The notes under the pieces: model-generated
The model's input: the letters and a program-made list of their open reading frames with translations, nothing else
What the model was told of the DNA's origin: nothing
The model's database searches: none
Origin: Desulfobulbus sp.
GTDB lineage: Bacteria > Desulfobacterota > Desulfobulbia > Desulfobulbales > Desulfobulbaceae
DNA: 12,342 nt
Direction of reading: 5' to 3'
NCBI GenBank assembly: GCA_030600525.1
Contig: JAUVLX010000072.1
Span: 1-12,342 of the forward strand
Program-made: the position numbers and the translations under genes
Shown: positions 1 to 6,782 of the stretch, one piece after another
Numbering within the stretch: the first letter of the stretch is position 1
Layout of the letters: every line of letters begins with the position of its first letter

Positions 1-301
1 ACTGGTATTTATCAAGATCAATTTTTCCGGTTTCGTCAAATGTAATCCCTTCGTCTTCAAGTAGCACCTTCTGCTCTTCATATCCTTGAAAAGGCTTCAG
101 TGAGATCCTACCTTCCCGGTTAACGACGCGGTGCCAGGGGAGCTGTTCGGTCTTTGAGCATGTGTGCAGTATACGGGCGACCTGGCGTGCTGCCTGTGGG
201 CTGCCAGCCATTCGAGCAATATCACCGTAGGTTGAAACGCATCCACTGGGGATGGAGCGTATACGTTCTATTACTTGCGTTGTAAATTGCTGCCTGACCA
301 T
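1..301 (-). CDS. Alkyltransferase-like (ATL) DNA lesion-recognition protein, 3' end cut by window edge
   Basis: Reading from ATG at 301 gives 100 residues with no stop before the window edge. The protein is related to O6-alkylguanine-DNA methyltransferases, but the PCHRV acceptor motif reads PWHRV, with Trp56 in place of Cys. That substitution defines the ATL family, which binds O6-alkylguanine without repairing it and hands the lesion to nucleotide excision repair. Tyr25 and the Arg39 'finger' (in SPQAARQVARIL) fall at the same residue numbers as the key residues of yeast Atl1, as I recall that protein. ATLs are usually about 100-130 residues, so little is missing. No strong ribosome-binding site precedes the ATG. 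The gene lies downstream of, and in the same direction as, the methyltransferase and Ada-AlkA genes, but is separated from them by a palindromic insertion, so it may need its own promoter. Confidence 0.9.
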   Translation of the reverse strand, partial: MVRQQFTTQVIERIRSIPSGCVSTYGDIARMAGSPQAARQVARILHTCSKTEQLPWHRVVNREGRISLKPFQGYEEQKVLLEDEGITFDETGKIDLDKYQ

Positions 302-344
302 TTTGCTATATCAACAATTTTTTAATGGGCTTGACCAATGGGCT

Positions 345-506
345 AGTGTCTCGTCAACGCTGCTCTGACGTATCTTGCTTGTCTTTTCTTGCACCTGGAC
401 CCCTTTAACTGGTGGTACATAGCACACTATGAACAACCAGTTAAAGAAATCCAGGACCAAAAAAATCCAGCGCAATATTTCGACATTTCATCGTTGACGC
501 GACACT
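345..506. mobile_element. MITE-like palindromic element of about 162 bp
   Basis: The ends are inverted repeats: AGTGTCTCGTCAACG at 345-359 matches the complement of 492-506 at 14 of 15 positions. The centre is a long hairpin. Arms 403-422 and 427-446 match at 18 of 20 positions around a CACA loop, and pairing continues outward through CCTGGA/TCCAGG (394-399/450-455) and a T-rich/A-rich segment to about 384 and 465. The flanks GGGCT (340-344) and GGGCC (507-511) could be a 5-bp target duplication with one change. There is no coding capacity and no U-tract next to the hairpin, so it does not look like an intrinsic terminator. Non-coding, internally palindromic DNA with terminal repeats is typical of a MITE. 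I cannot name the parent insertion sequence. Confidence 0.6.
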
Positions 507-542
507 GGGCCTTTCCGCATAGAATGATTTTTCTCTTCACTT

Positions 543-1025
543 TCATCGATGTTGTTCCTCGAACTCCAATAGTTTGCGTTTTATGGAAAGTCCGTGGGCA
601 AAACCTGTGAGCGAGCCATTCGCTCCAATAACCCGGTGACAGGGGATAATCAGGGGGATCGGATTTTTGCTGTTCGCCATACCCACCGCCCGACTCGCTT
701 TTTTATTGCCTACGGCTTCTGCAATTTCTCCATAGGTTCGTACCTCGCCGAAAGGAATATCTAGAAGAGCAGTCCATACTTTTTTTTGAAAATCGGTTCC
801 ATGCAACTGGAGGGGGATGGAAAATCGTTGCCGGCTACCTGTGCAGTAGGCCACAATATTTTCCTTTGCATCGGCAAAGATGGCTTCATTGCGTATCCAA
901 TCATCACCAATCGAAAAATCTCTTTTCCCTTCTCCTGTATCCAAGTGTAATCTGGATATACCGTCTTTTGTTCCCACAAGTATAATTTTGCAAAAAGGGG
1001 TGTCGAATGTGGTGTAAAACGTCAT
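543..1025 (-). CDS. ogt: Methylated-DNA--[protein]-cysteine S-methyltransferase (O6-alkylguanine repair)
   Basis: 160 residues. This suicide enzyme transfers the alkyl group from O6-alkylguanine or O4-alkylthymine to its own cysteine. The C-terminal methyltransferase domain runs from about residue 77 to 158, with Tyr98, the Arg112 finger (NKKASRAVGMA) and acceptor Cys129 in PCHRVIG, followed by a GFAHGL-type loop. The N-terminal 75 residues form the usual less conserved Ogt/MGMT domain. I chose the ATG at 1025 rather than an upstream in-frame start because it overlaps the stop of the Ada-AlkA gene as ATGA and has AGGAG about 10 bases upstream, inside that gene. This indicates translational coupling and co-expression under the Ada-like regulator. 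Length and motifs are normal for the family. The symbol ogt is by family; a name such as adaB would be equally acceptable. Confidence 0.95.
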   Translation of the reverse strand: MTFYTTFDTPFCKIILVGTKDGISRLHLDTGEGKRDFSIGDDWIRNEAIFADAKENIVAYCTGSRQRFSIPLQLHGTDFQKKVWTALLDIPFGEVRTYGEIAEAVGNKKASRAVGMANSKNPIPLIIPCHRVIGANGSLTGFAHGLSIKRKLLEFEEQHR

Positions 1026-2479
1026 CGTTTTATTTCTCCTGCCCCTGGTTGCCAGAGGCAAAGGGTGGCATAGGTTCTGTAGGGTCTCCACTGCTCGGCA
1101 ATGGAGAGGATTTCCTTTTTGGTGGGGGCCTTGTCGCTGTTCGTCAACGCCTTGATTACGCCCAGGTCACTGTAAGGAAAACTGTCGATCATTCCAAGCC
1201 CCCTCATGGCTACATAGCTCACCGTCCAATCTCCGATCCCTTTTAAGGCGGAAAAGTCGTGGTGGAAATCTTCAGGTGACTGATTTTTCGTTAACCGAAC
1301 AGAACCATCTAATATTGCCTGGTTTACTATTTTGAGTGTTTCCTGCCTGGTTTGTGTAACCCCAATGGAGCCGAGGTCAATGGCTAACAACTCCTCCGGA
1401 TTTGGGAAAAAATAGTCCAGGCCCTCAGGAAATTCTGCGGGTGTTTCTTTTTTTGCATTCTGCGCAATTCTTCCTGCAAGGGTTGTTGCCGCCTTTACGG
1501 AAATTTGCTGACCCAATATGGCACGGAAAACGAATTCAAAAGGATCAAAAGCAATCGGTAGGCGGGGAACATGCCCCTTCACCATGCCTCTACAGAGTAA
1601 CTGGTCAGAGCCGAAGAGAGTATTAATGGCTGAAAAGTCGGTATCAAGGTCAAACATCCTGCGTACCCTGTTGTATATGGCCATATAGCATCTGGGGTCG
1701 TTGCAGTCGATACTCAACTCAAGGCATGACTTTTTAGGGTTATCGGTAACTGTAAAAAAGCCTTCTGCGTGCTCTGTGCGAAATGTTCTGCTGTAACTTT
1801 CTTCTGTTATAACTTCTACGCCCCGGATGGACCTGGGGCCGAGAAAAGTGAGAAGGCGGTGAAAGTCAAACGGCTTTTGGTAGTTGAGGTGCAAAAGCGT
1901 AGTTCCGTGATCTTGTTTTTCTGTTGGGGTATCCCTTCGAATGGCTGTGGGAGTCGTGCCGAACGTTTTTCTGAAAACTTCGTTAAATTGCCTCACTGAA
2001 CTAAAACCTGAGGCAAAGGCAACATCGGTTATGGGGTGGTTTGAGTAGAGGAGTAATTTTTTGGCAAAAAGAGCCTTGTTATACCTGGCAATTTTTGTCG
2101 GTGTTGATCCAAGGTTATCGACAAAGAGTTTGCGTAAATGTCTTTCCGAAATGGAGAGAAAAAGTGCTAACTCTGCAATGGAATGGTGATTCAGGTAGCC
2201 TTCATACATCAGGTGAAGTGCGGATTGTACAAGGTTGCTCCCTGATGGATTGCTGTTGTAATACTCTGTGGTAATATCTGGCCTACACCTAAGGCAGGGC
2301 CTGAATCCCTGCTCAAGGGCTGCAAAGAGAGTGTTGAAGTAGCATACGTTCTCTTCTTTGGCTATCGGTGATGGGCAGGATGGGCGACAGAAGATTCCCG
2401 TAGTCTTGACTGCAAAAAAGAACTTGCCATCAAAGTTTTTATCTTTATTTATCCTGGCCTTGCTCAACAGCTTGTTCAT
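1022..2479 (-). CDS. Ada N-terminal/AraC-type regulator fused to AlkA-type 3-methyladenine DNA glycosylase
   Basis: 485 residues from ATG 2479. Domains in order: Ada zinc/phosphotriester domain (about 5-75) with Cys31, Cys35, Cys62 and Cys65 in the same spacing as the zinc ligands of E. coli Ada; two AraC-type helix-turn-helix units (about 85-182); AlkA N-terminal beta domain (about 197-290); and HhH-GPD glycosylase (about 315-480) with the hairpin LKGIGDWTVSYVAMRGLG and probable catalytic Asp438 in FPYSDLG. Cys31 would be the methyl acceptor that turns the protein into a transcription activator. The glycosylase part excises 3-methyladenine-type lesions. This Ada-AlkA fusion is a known architecture. 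An in-frame start at 2671 would add 64 residues that do not fit the family, whereas ATG 2479 places the first zinc Cys close to its position in Ada. Only a weak GGAAG lies upstream. It heads the alkylation-repair set and overlaps the next gene by 4 bases. Confidence 0.95.
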   Translation of the reverse strand: MNKLLSKARINKDKNFDGKFFFAVKTTGIFCRPSCPSPIAKEENVCYFNTLFAALEQGFRPCLRCRPDITTEYYNSNPSGSNLVQSALHLMYEGYLNHHSIAELALFLSISERHLRKLFVDNLGSTPTKIARYNKALFAKKLLLYSNHPITDVAFASGFSSVRQFNEVFRKTFGTTPTAIRRDTPTEKQDHGTTLLHLNYQKPFDFHRLLTFLGPRSIRGVEVITEESYSRTFRTEHAEGFFTVTDNPKKSCLELSIDCNDPRCYMAIYNRVRRMFDLDTDFSAINTLFGSDQLLCRGMVKGHVPRLPIAFDPFEFVFRAILGQQISVKAATTLAGRIAQNAKKETPAEFPEGLDYFFPNPEELLAIDLGSIGVTQTRQETLKIVNQAILDGSVRLTKNQSPEDFHHDFSALKGIGDWTVSYVAMRGLGMIDSFPYSDLGVIKALTNSDKAPTKKEILSIAEQWRPYRTYATLCLWQPGAGEIKR

Positions 2480-2532
2480 CAAGCTTCCATCTGTGGTGAT
2501 CGATAAGAAGAAGTGTTTTTTTGACTCTGCGC

Positions 2533-2549
2533 ATACAATGATATTGTAT
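2533..2549. promoter_or_regulatory. Perfect 7-3-7 palindrome, candidate operator of the repair genes
   Basis: ATACAAT, spacer GAT, ATTGTAT form a perfect inverted repeat 54 bases upstream of the Ada-AlkA start. It overlaps the candidate minus-strand -10 hexamer, a position where a bound protein would control transcription. There is no U-tract and the stem is AT-rich, so a DNA-binding dyad is more likely than an RNA hairpin. The binding protein is unknown. Ada itself does not bind a dyad, so a second regulator would have to be invoked. Confidence 0.4.
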
Positions 2550-2572
2550 CGGTATAACTCTGCAAGCGGATT
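2538..2572 (-). promoter_or_regulatory. Candidate promoter and Ada-box-like site for the Ada-AlkA/ogt operon
   Basis: On the minus strand, TTGCAG (2565-2560) and TATCAT (2543-2538) are spaced by 16 bases and would start transcription roughly 65 bases before the Ada-AlkA ATG. Directly upstream and overlapping the -35 is AATCCGCTTGCAG (2572-2560). This matches the E. coli Ada site layout of AAT, six bases, GCAA except for the last base. The arrangement would fit autoactivation, as in E. coli ada. Both assignments are weak matches made by eye. Confidence 0.3.
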
Positions 2573-2664
2573 TCGGAGACGGCATTCAAAATAAGGGGAT
2601 GTGTCCGGAAAAAGATTGTGAAAAGAATTTTGATGGCATCGTAAACAAACGGATCTCTGGTGTC

Positions 2665-2693
2665 TTGACATTTCTTATACCAGTCGACATACT
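2665..2693 (+). promoter_or_regulatory. Sigma70-like promoter upstream of the hybrid kinase
   Basis: TTGACA at 2665-2670 is a full consensus -35, followed after 17 bases by CATACT (2688-2693), a 4-of-6 match to the -10. It would give a 5' leader of about 140 bases before the kinase ATG. CATAC/GTATG (2688-2692/2698-2702) form a short dyad over the -10. The rest of the 2480-2842 gap holds open frames on both strands, but I see no convincing gene in it. Confidence 0.45.
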
Positions 2694-2842
2694 TTATGTA
2701 TGGCCTCGTTTTATAACCATCATCATTCGTGCTATGCCTATGTTTTATCGAGTCCTCATTGAGAGTGTGGTGGACTTGTTGCCGGTCCAGCAATGTAGAG
2801 TGATGAAAACGTTCAGCAAGGGACTTCTTCGGTGCAAAATTC

Positions 2843-5665
2843 ATGAAAAAACCTTCACTGATTACAACCATTCGCACCACCACTATTCTTACCTTTATTG
2901 CTTTGGCCGTTCTTCTGGTCACGATTCACGCCGTGAAAGCTATCAGGGAGAGTGATGCGAGAGAAGATGAAATGCGGCAGGATTTCATCGACTATCAGCG
3001 ACGCATGATCAAGGACCAGGTTGATCGTGTTGTCAATGTTATTGATGATTCTGTCAGCGGCAACCTTTCCCAAGCCAAGGACAATGCCAGGTACAGGGTC
3101 AACGAGGCCTACATGGTTGCCCACTCAATATACAATCAGCTCAAGGGTAAAGTAGAGGAGAAGGAAATACAAAGTATTATCATAGAGGCTTTACGGCCAG
3201 TTCGGTTCGATAACGAGTTGGGATACTATTTCATCTGTGATTTTAATGGGATTGCTCGATTGATTGCCGATACCCCTGAGCGTGAGGGAACAAGTCTTCT
3301 CGATTTCCGGGACGCGCGTGGAAGATACGTCGTCAGGGATATGATCGATATAGCCAAAACTCAAGGTGAAGGGTACTACACATACAATTGGACAAAGCCA
3401 AAAGAAACTGGTGGTGGGTATAAAAAAATATCCTTTGTCAAATATTTCGAACCGTTCGGATGGTATATTGGGGCAGGGGTTTACCTTGATAAGATTGAAA
3501 CGTCCCTTCAGCAAATTATTGCTGATTACGTTACCAAAAACCGATTTGGCCCTAACAATCAGGGATATGTTTTTATCAACGAAATCCTTGATATCAATGG
3601 TGGCAATGCTTTTGCCAGAATTTACGCCAACCCCAACCGTCCTCACGATACCGGCAAACTTATCTCAGACGATTACCGGGATGCGAAAGGGAAGATGTTT
3701 CGTCGAGAATTCCTGAAAGGCCTGCGTGATCACGGCGAATGTTATGTGGATTATTGGTATCACAAACTCAATATAAATGAACCGAGACCGAAAACCAGTT
3801 ATTTCAAGCTTGCTGCGGATGGCAGATTTATGGTTGCTGCGGGCGTTTATCTCGACGATGTAGATGAAGAAATTGAAAAAATGCACACAGTGCTGCGGAG
3901 CCAGCTGAAAAAAAGTTCTATCATTATTAGTGCGGTTTTTCTGGTCGCGATCGTGCTGATTATTTTGCTCTTCAATAAACTGAGCAAAAAGGTCGAAAAC
4001 GATTTTCTTGTCTTTTCCGATTTTTTTAAAAGAGCTGCCGCATCATCCGAATATATTGTGCAGGAAAATATTATTTTTGGGGAATTGGACATGCTTGCCG
4101 ATTCTGCAAACCGGATGCTGGATGATAAAATGGAGGTTGAAGAACAGTTGAGAAACGAACGGGAACGACTGCTTGTTACCCTTCACTCAATCGGCGACGG
4201 CGTAATCGCAACGGATACGGAGGGAACTATCCTGCTCATGAACGGAGTCGCGGAGCAGCTGACTGGTTGGGCTGTTTTGGAGGCCGTTGGGCGTCACGTC
4301 AACGATATTATGCAGACAAAGGAGCCTGGCATATCAGGAGATCAACCAACAGAAAAGCTTGATGATGGTGAAACCCGTCGGGAACGGGCACGTACCCTTA
4401 TATCGCGCTCAGGGAGTGAATACCAAATTGCTGCCAACAGTTCCCCCATATCAGGGGATAATGGTGAAATCCTAGGTGAGGTCATAGTGTTCAGGGATGA
4501 AACCGAGAATCTTCGTATTGAGGAAGAACTGTTCAAAGCCCAAAAACTTGAGTCGGTTGGTTTTCTAGCAGGCGGAATAGCACACGATTTTAACAACATC
4601 CTAGCTGGGATATTTGGCAATATTGAACTTGCTAAAAAGGAAATCAGGCAGAGTGATAAAGCCTTCCCCTATATTCAGCTGGCCCATGAATCCCTGCAAC
4701 GTGCCAAGAGCCTGACCACGCAGTTGCTCACTTTTGCCAAAGGTGGAGACCCGGTTATCGAAACGGTTGATCTCAAACAGCTGATCAGCGAGGTGATTTC
4801 CTTTAATTTGAGCGGTAGCCCTGTAAAAGCAGAGTACGATATTCCTGAAAATATCTGGCCGGTTCATGCTGATGATGGTCAGATCTCCCAGGTCATCACC
4901 AACCTGGTTATCAATGCCAAGCAGGCCATGGAGAATGGTGGCGTTTTGACAATTCGCACTGCCAATATAGATGCAGCTGATTCCATACTCAATACAGAAA
5001 GTGTACGCCTGGAAATAGAGGATAACGGTACCGGAATGGCTGAGGAAGTAGTTGCACGTATCTTTGACCCTTATTTTAGTACGAAACCGGCAGGGCGCGG
5101 GCTTGGGCTCTCCATGGTTCATTCCATAGTGGAAAAACACCGGGGCAGGATACTTGTTGACTCGACATTGGGCAAGGGCACCACCTTTATCATTTACCTC
5201 CCTGCTGAGAAAACAATAGATACTCTCCTAATAGGAAAAGGTCAGGAAATTGAACAAGTAGTCTCTCTTCCCCAACTCAAAATATTGATAGTAGATGACG
5301 ATGAGATTATTCAGATGGTGCTGTCTGAGATGTTGCAACTTATTGGTCAAAAGGTCGACCTGGCAAGTGATGGTGAGACGGGTATACAAAAATACATCCA
5401 GGAATCAAGGCAGGGTGCCCCTTATGATATCATCTTGCAGGATCTCACTCTTCCAGGCGGTAAAGGTGGCAAGGAGACAGCTCGGGAAATACTAGCCTTC
5501 GATTCTAAGGCAAGAATTATAGCTATAAGTGGTTACGCAAACGACCCGATCATGGCACAGTACAGACAATATGGTTTCAGTGGACGGCTTGCTAAGCCAT
5601 TCAAGCTAAAGGAAGTTGAAAAAGAAATTCTGAGGGTGTCAACCTGTAAAAATACAGGACGGTAG
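2843..5665 (+). CDS. Membrane hybrid sensor histidine kinase with tandem Cache domains, PAS and receiver
   Basis: 940 residues. Layout: TM helix about 10-31; two consecutive single-Cache-like extracytoplasmic modules (about 85-220 and 230-345), each ending in a matching GWYIGAGVYLD / GRFMVAAGVYLD segment; TM about 358-378; a linker with coiled-coil character; PAS about 442-555; HisKA with phosphoacceptor His581 in AHDFNN; HATPase with N-box Asn691, G1 EDNGTG around Asp727 and G2 GRGLGL at 751-756; C-terminal receiver 811-933 with acidic pocket Asp818-820, phosphoacceptor Asp867 and Lys918. The Cache modules probably bind a small organic ligand outside the membrane. All catalytic motifs are intact. 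It lies divergently from the repair genes and has no partner regulator nearby, so its output is unknown and may go through a separate phosphotransfer protein. The ribosome-binding site before ATG 2843 is weak. Confidence 0.93.
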   Translation: MKKPSLITTIRTTTILTFIALAVLLVTIHAVKAIRESDAREDEMRQDFIDYQRRMIKDQVDRVVNVIDDSVSGNLSQAKDNARYRVNEAYMVAHSIYNQLKGKVEEKEIQSIIIEALRPVRFDNELGYYFICDFNGIARLIADTPEREGTSLLDFRDARGRYVVRDMIDIAKTQGEGYYTYNWTKPKETGGGYKKISFVKYFEPFGWYIGAGVYLDKIETSLQQIIADYVTKNRFGPNNQGYVFINEILDINGGNAFARIYANPNRPHDTGKLISDDYRDAKGKMFRREFLKGLRDHGECYVDYWYHKLNINEPRPKTSYFKLAADGRFMVAAGVYLDDVDEEIEKMHTVLRSQLKKSSIIISAVFLVAIVLIILLFNKLSKKVENDFLVFSDFFKRAAASSEYIVQENIIFGELDMLADSANRMLDDKMEVEEQLRNERERLLVTLHSIGDGVIATDTEGTILLMNGVAEQLTGWAVLEAVGRHVNDIMQTKEPGISGDQPTEKLDDGETRRERARTLISRSGSEYQIAANSSPISGDNGEILGEVIVFRDETENLRIEEELFKAQKLESVGFLAGGIAHDFNNILAGIFGNIELAKKEIRQSDKAFPYIQLAHESLQRAKSLTTQLLTFAKGGDPVIETVDLKQLISEVISFNLSGSPVKAEYDIPENIWPVHADDGQISQVITNLVINAKQAMENGGVLTIRTANIDAADSILNTESVRLEIEDNGTGMAEEVVARIFDPYFSTKPAGRGLGLSMVHSIVEKHRGRILVDSTLGKGTTFIIYLPAEKTIDTLLIGKGQEIEQVVSLPQLKILIVDDDEIIQMVLSEMLQLIGQKVDLASDGETGIQKYIQESRQGAPYDIILQDLTLPGGKGGKETAREILAFDSKARIIAISGYANDPIMAQYRQYGFSGRLAKPFKLKEVEKEILRVSTCKNTGR

Positions 5666-5690
5666 AGGCAGGAGCTGCCTCGCAGGTTGA
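5639..5690 (+). repeat. Nested inverted repeats at the 3' end of the kinase gene
   Basis: TCAACCTG (5639-5646) pairs with CAGGTTGA (5683-5690). Inside it, GAGGCA (5665-5670) pairs with TGCCTC (5676-5681), and a small CCTGT/ACAGG hairpin lies at 5643-5658. The stop codon is inside the structure. No U-tract follows, so this is at best a factor-dependent or 3'-end-protecting hairpin rather than a standard intrinsic terminator. Confidence 0.4.
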
Positions 5691-5776
5691 AGCTACAGTG
5701 CAGGTGGGTTATATCCAGGTTGGTAACAGTACGGTGTCGCAAATTTTACTAAATTTTCTGCTTCATCACCACTTCT

Positions 5777-5931
5777 GTAATCGTTCACCGGGAAACACAA
5801 AATGTTGTCAATACCATGACTGTAAGCGTTTAGCAGTGCTCCATATGTGCGCAAGTAGGCTGATGGGTTATAGCCTATCTCTATGCACGGCAGACTGATC
5901 GTGCGCAGATGGGATGCTGGTGAACGCTTAC
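5777..5931. mobile_element. Remnant of IS66-type terminal repeats (three end-like copies)
   Basis: GTAAGCGTT at 5822-5830 is matched in inverse orientation by AACGCTTAC at 5923-5931, and the similarity between the two arms continues imperfectly for about 50 bases. A further plus-strand copy, GTAATCGTTCACC at 5777-5789, matches the right arm at 12 of 13 positions. From general knowledge, IS66-family ends begin with GTAA, commonly GTAAGCG. No transposase remains between the arms, and I found no clear 8-bp target duplication. It could be an internally deleted IS66 relative or a MITE. Open frames across this interval on both strands are short and unrecognised. Confidence 0.4.
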
Positions 5932-5963
5932 GAAAACATGACACAAATTGTTACCATTATTTT

Positions 5964-6017
5964 GCTCACCCGGAGGATAGGGCAACGCTGAGGAGCGACC
6001 CGAGCGCCGAGGTGAGT
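5964..6017 (+). other. Strongly structured GC-rich segment (possible RNA)
   Basis: GCTCACC (5964-5970) pairs with GGTGAGT (6011-6017). Within it, GGG/CCC (5980-5982/5999-6001) and CGCT/AGCG (5986-5989/5994-5997, GAGG loop) stack as nested stems. A terminator-like hairpin follows. The composition is richer in G+C than the surroundings. A 47-codon frame (5883-6026) also covers it but has no ribosome-binding site. Either a small structured RNA or the 3' end of a lost gene would fit. Confidence 0.25.
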
Positions 6018-6032
6018 GACTTGTGAATGAAG

Positions 6033-6058
6033 GGCCGGGCAATAGCTCGGCCTTTCTT
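6033..6058 (+). terminator. Intrinsic-terminator-like hairpin
   Basis: GGCCGGGC (6033-6040), loop AATA, GCTCGGCC (6045-6052) form an 8-bp stem with one G-U pair, followed by TTTCTTCC on the plus strand. The stem is strong and the T-tract moderate. It could stop read-through from the kinase gene or end a transcript covering the structured segment just upstream. Confidence 0.5.
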
Positions 6059-6062
6059 CCTG

Positions 6063-6776
6063 CCCCCTCCATATCCTTTGGCGTAACGTCTTATCTGACA
6101 AGTATTGTAGGATATGTTCAGTCTTGAAAAATCGTCCGAGTTTTCGATTGCTACAGTAAAAATTATTTTTCCCGGTGTAACCGTTCAACCGTTTCATCGC
6201 TGTTGATGCCGTTACATGACCGGATCCAAGGTAGGCATAGAAATGTCCTAATCGGTCCCATTGTTCCACTATCCAATTCAGATTAAGGATTCTATCTTTA
6301 CGGTCGAGGAGTATAGACAAGAATTTGTAATCTTTCCTTTTATCAATCAGATAAATACGCTATTTGTGGAGTTTTCGTATTCGTGGGGAGAATTTCCTGC
6401 CGAGCATGGCAAAAGCTGCAAAATTGTTCTCCGTGTATCCGTGAGTATCAGTGTAATGCTCTTCTAAAGGGAGATCGCTCTCGTTGTATCGTAGGCCATC
6501 AAGGACATAAGGGGCATCGCGGTCTGTACATTCGATAGGCAGACTATAAAATGGAGCATAGTTATCAGCTACAAAAGAATAAAATTCCAAGGCAAAGTCA
6601 TTAAACTTTGGGCTATAGGTTTGCTGTAACACCTTTCGATTCATAGCAAAACGTTGCCCATCACTATTGGATGACTTTCCTTCACCCCAAGCTTGGGTAA
6701 TGTCAAGTTGACTAATTGCATTCACCACTTGAGCTAATGCCACGGTTACCCGATTAGATGTCACCTCTACGGAGTG
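6063..6776 (-). pseudogene. Tn3-family transposase (TnpA) internal fragment with amber stop
   Basis: A single minus-strand frame shows clear Tn3-family TnpA similarity. It contains an SSDGQRF segment, then KFNDFALEFYSFVADNYAPF, DTHGYTENNFAAFAMLG and SPRIRKLHK, and after a TAG at 6362-6360 it continues in the same frame as RIYLIDKRKDY, LNLNWIVEQWDRLGHFYAYL, TASTAMKRLNGYTGKNN and SDKTLRQRI. The TAG stands where Gln (CAG) is expected. Only about 240 of the usual nearly 1000 codons remain. The 5' side stops at an in-frame TGA at 6779-6777, and the 3' side ends near 6063, just before the region expected to carry the final catalytic Glu. No terminal inverted repeats or resolvase are visible. It is dead debris, useful as evidence that a Tn3-type transposon or a deletion passed through here. 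Confidence 0.88.
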
Positions 6777-6782
6777 TCAGCC

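Noticed and set aside
403..446. The strong hairpin as a transcription terminator for ogt.
   Set aside because: Neither strand has a U-tract after the stem, and the pairing extends into the terminal repeats of a larger palindromic element.
1022..2671. The longer Ada-AlkA version starting at 2671.
   Set aside because: The extra 64 residues run through the putative promoter and palindrome and do not fit the Ada domain, which begins close to ATG 2479.
2479..2922. A 147-codon minus-strand frame whose stop overlaps the Ada-AlkA start codon (TGATG), and a 118-codon plus-strand frame at 2599-2955.
   Set aside because: Both overlap the start of the kinase gene and the promoter region, have low-complexity or random-looking peptides, no ribosome-binding site I trust, and no recognisable family.
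5693..5944. An 83-codon minus-strand frame (and a 66-codon plus-strand frame, 5698-5898) across the IS66-like ends.
   Set aside because: They run through inverted-repeat DNA and have no ribosome-binding site or recognisable similarity; they are more likely chance frames in mobile debris.
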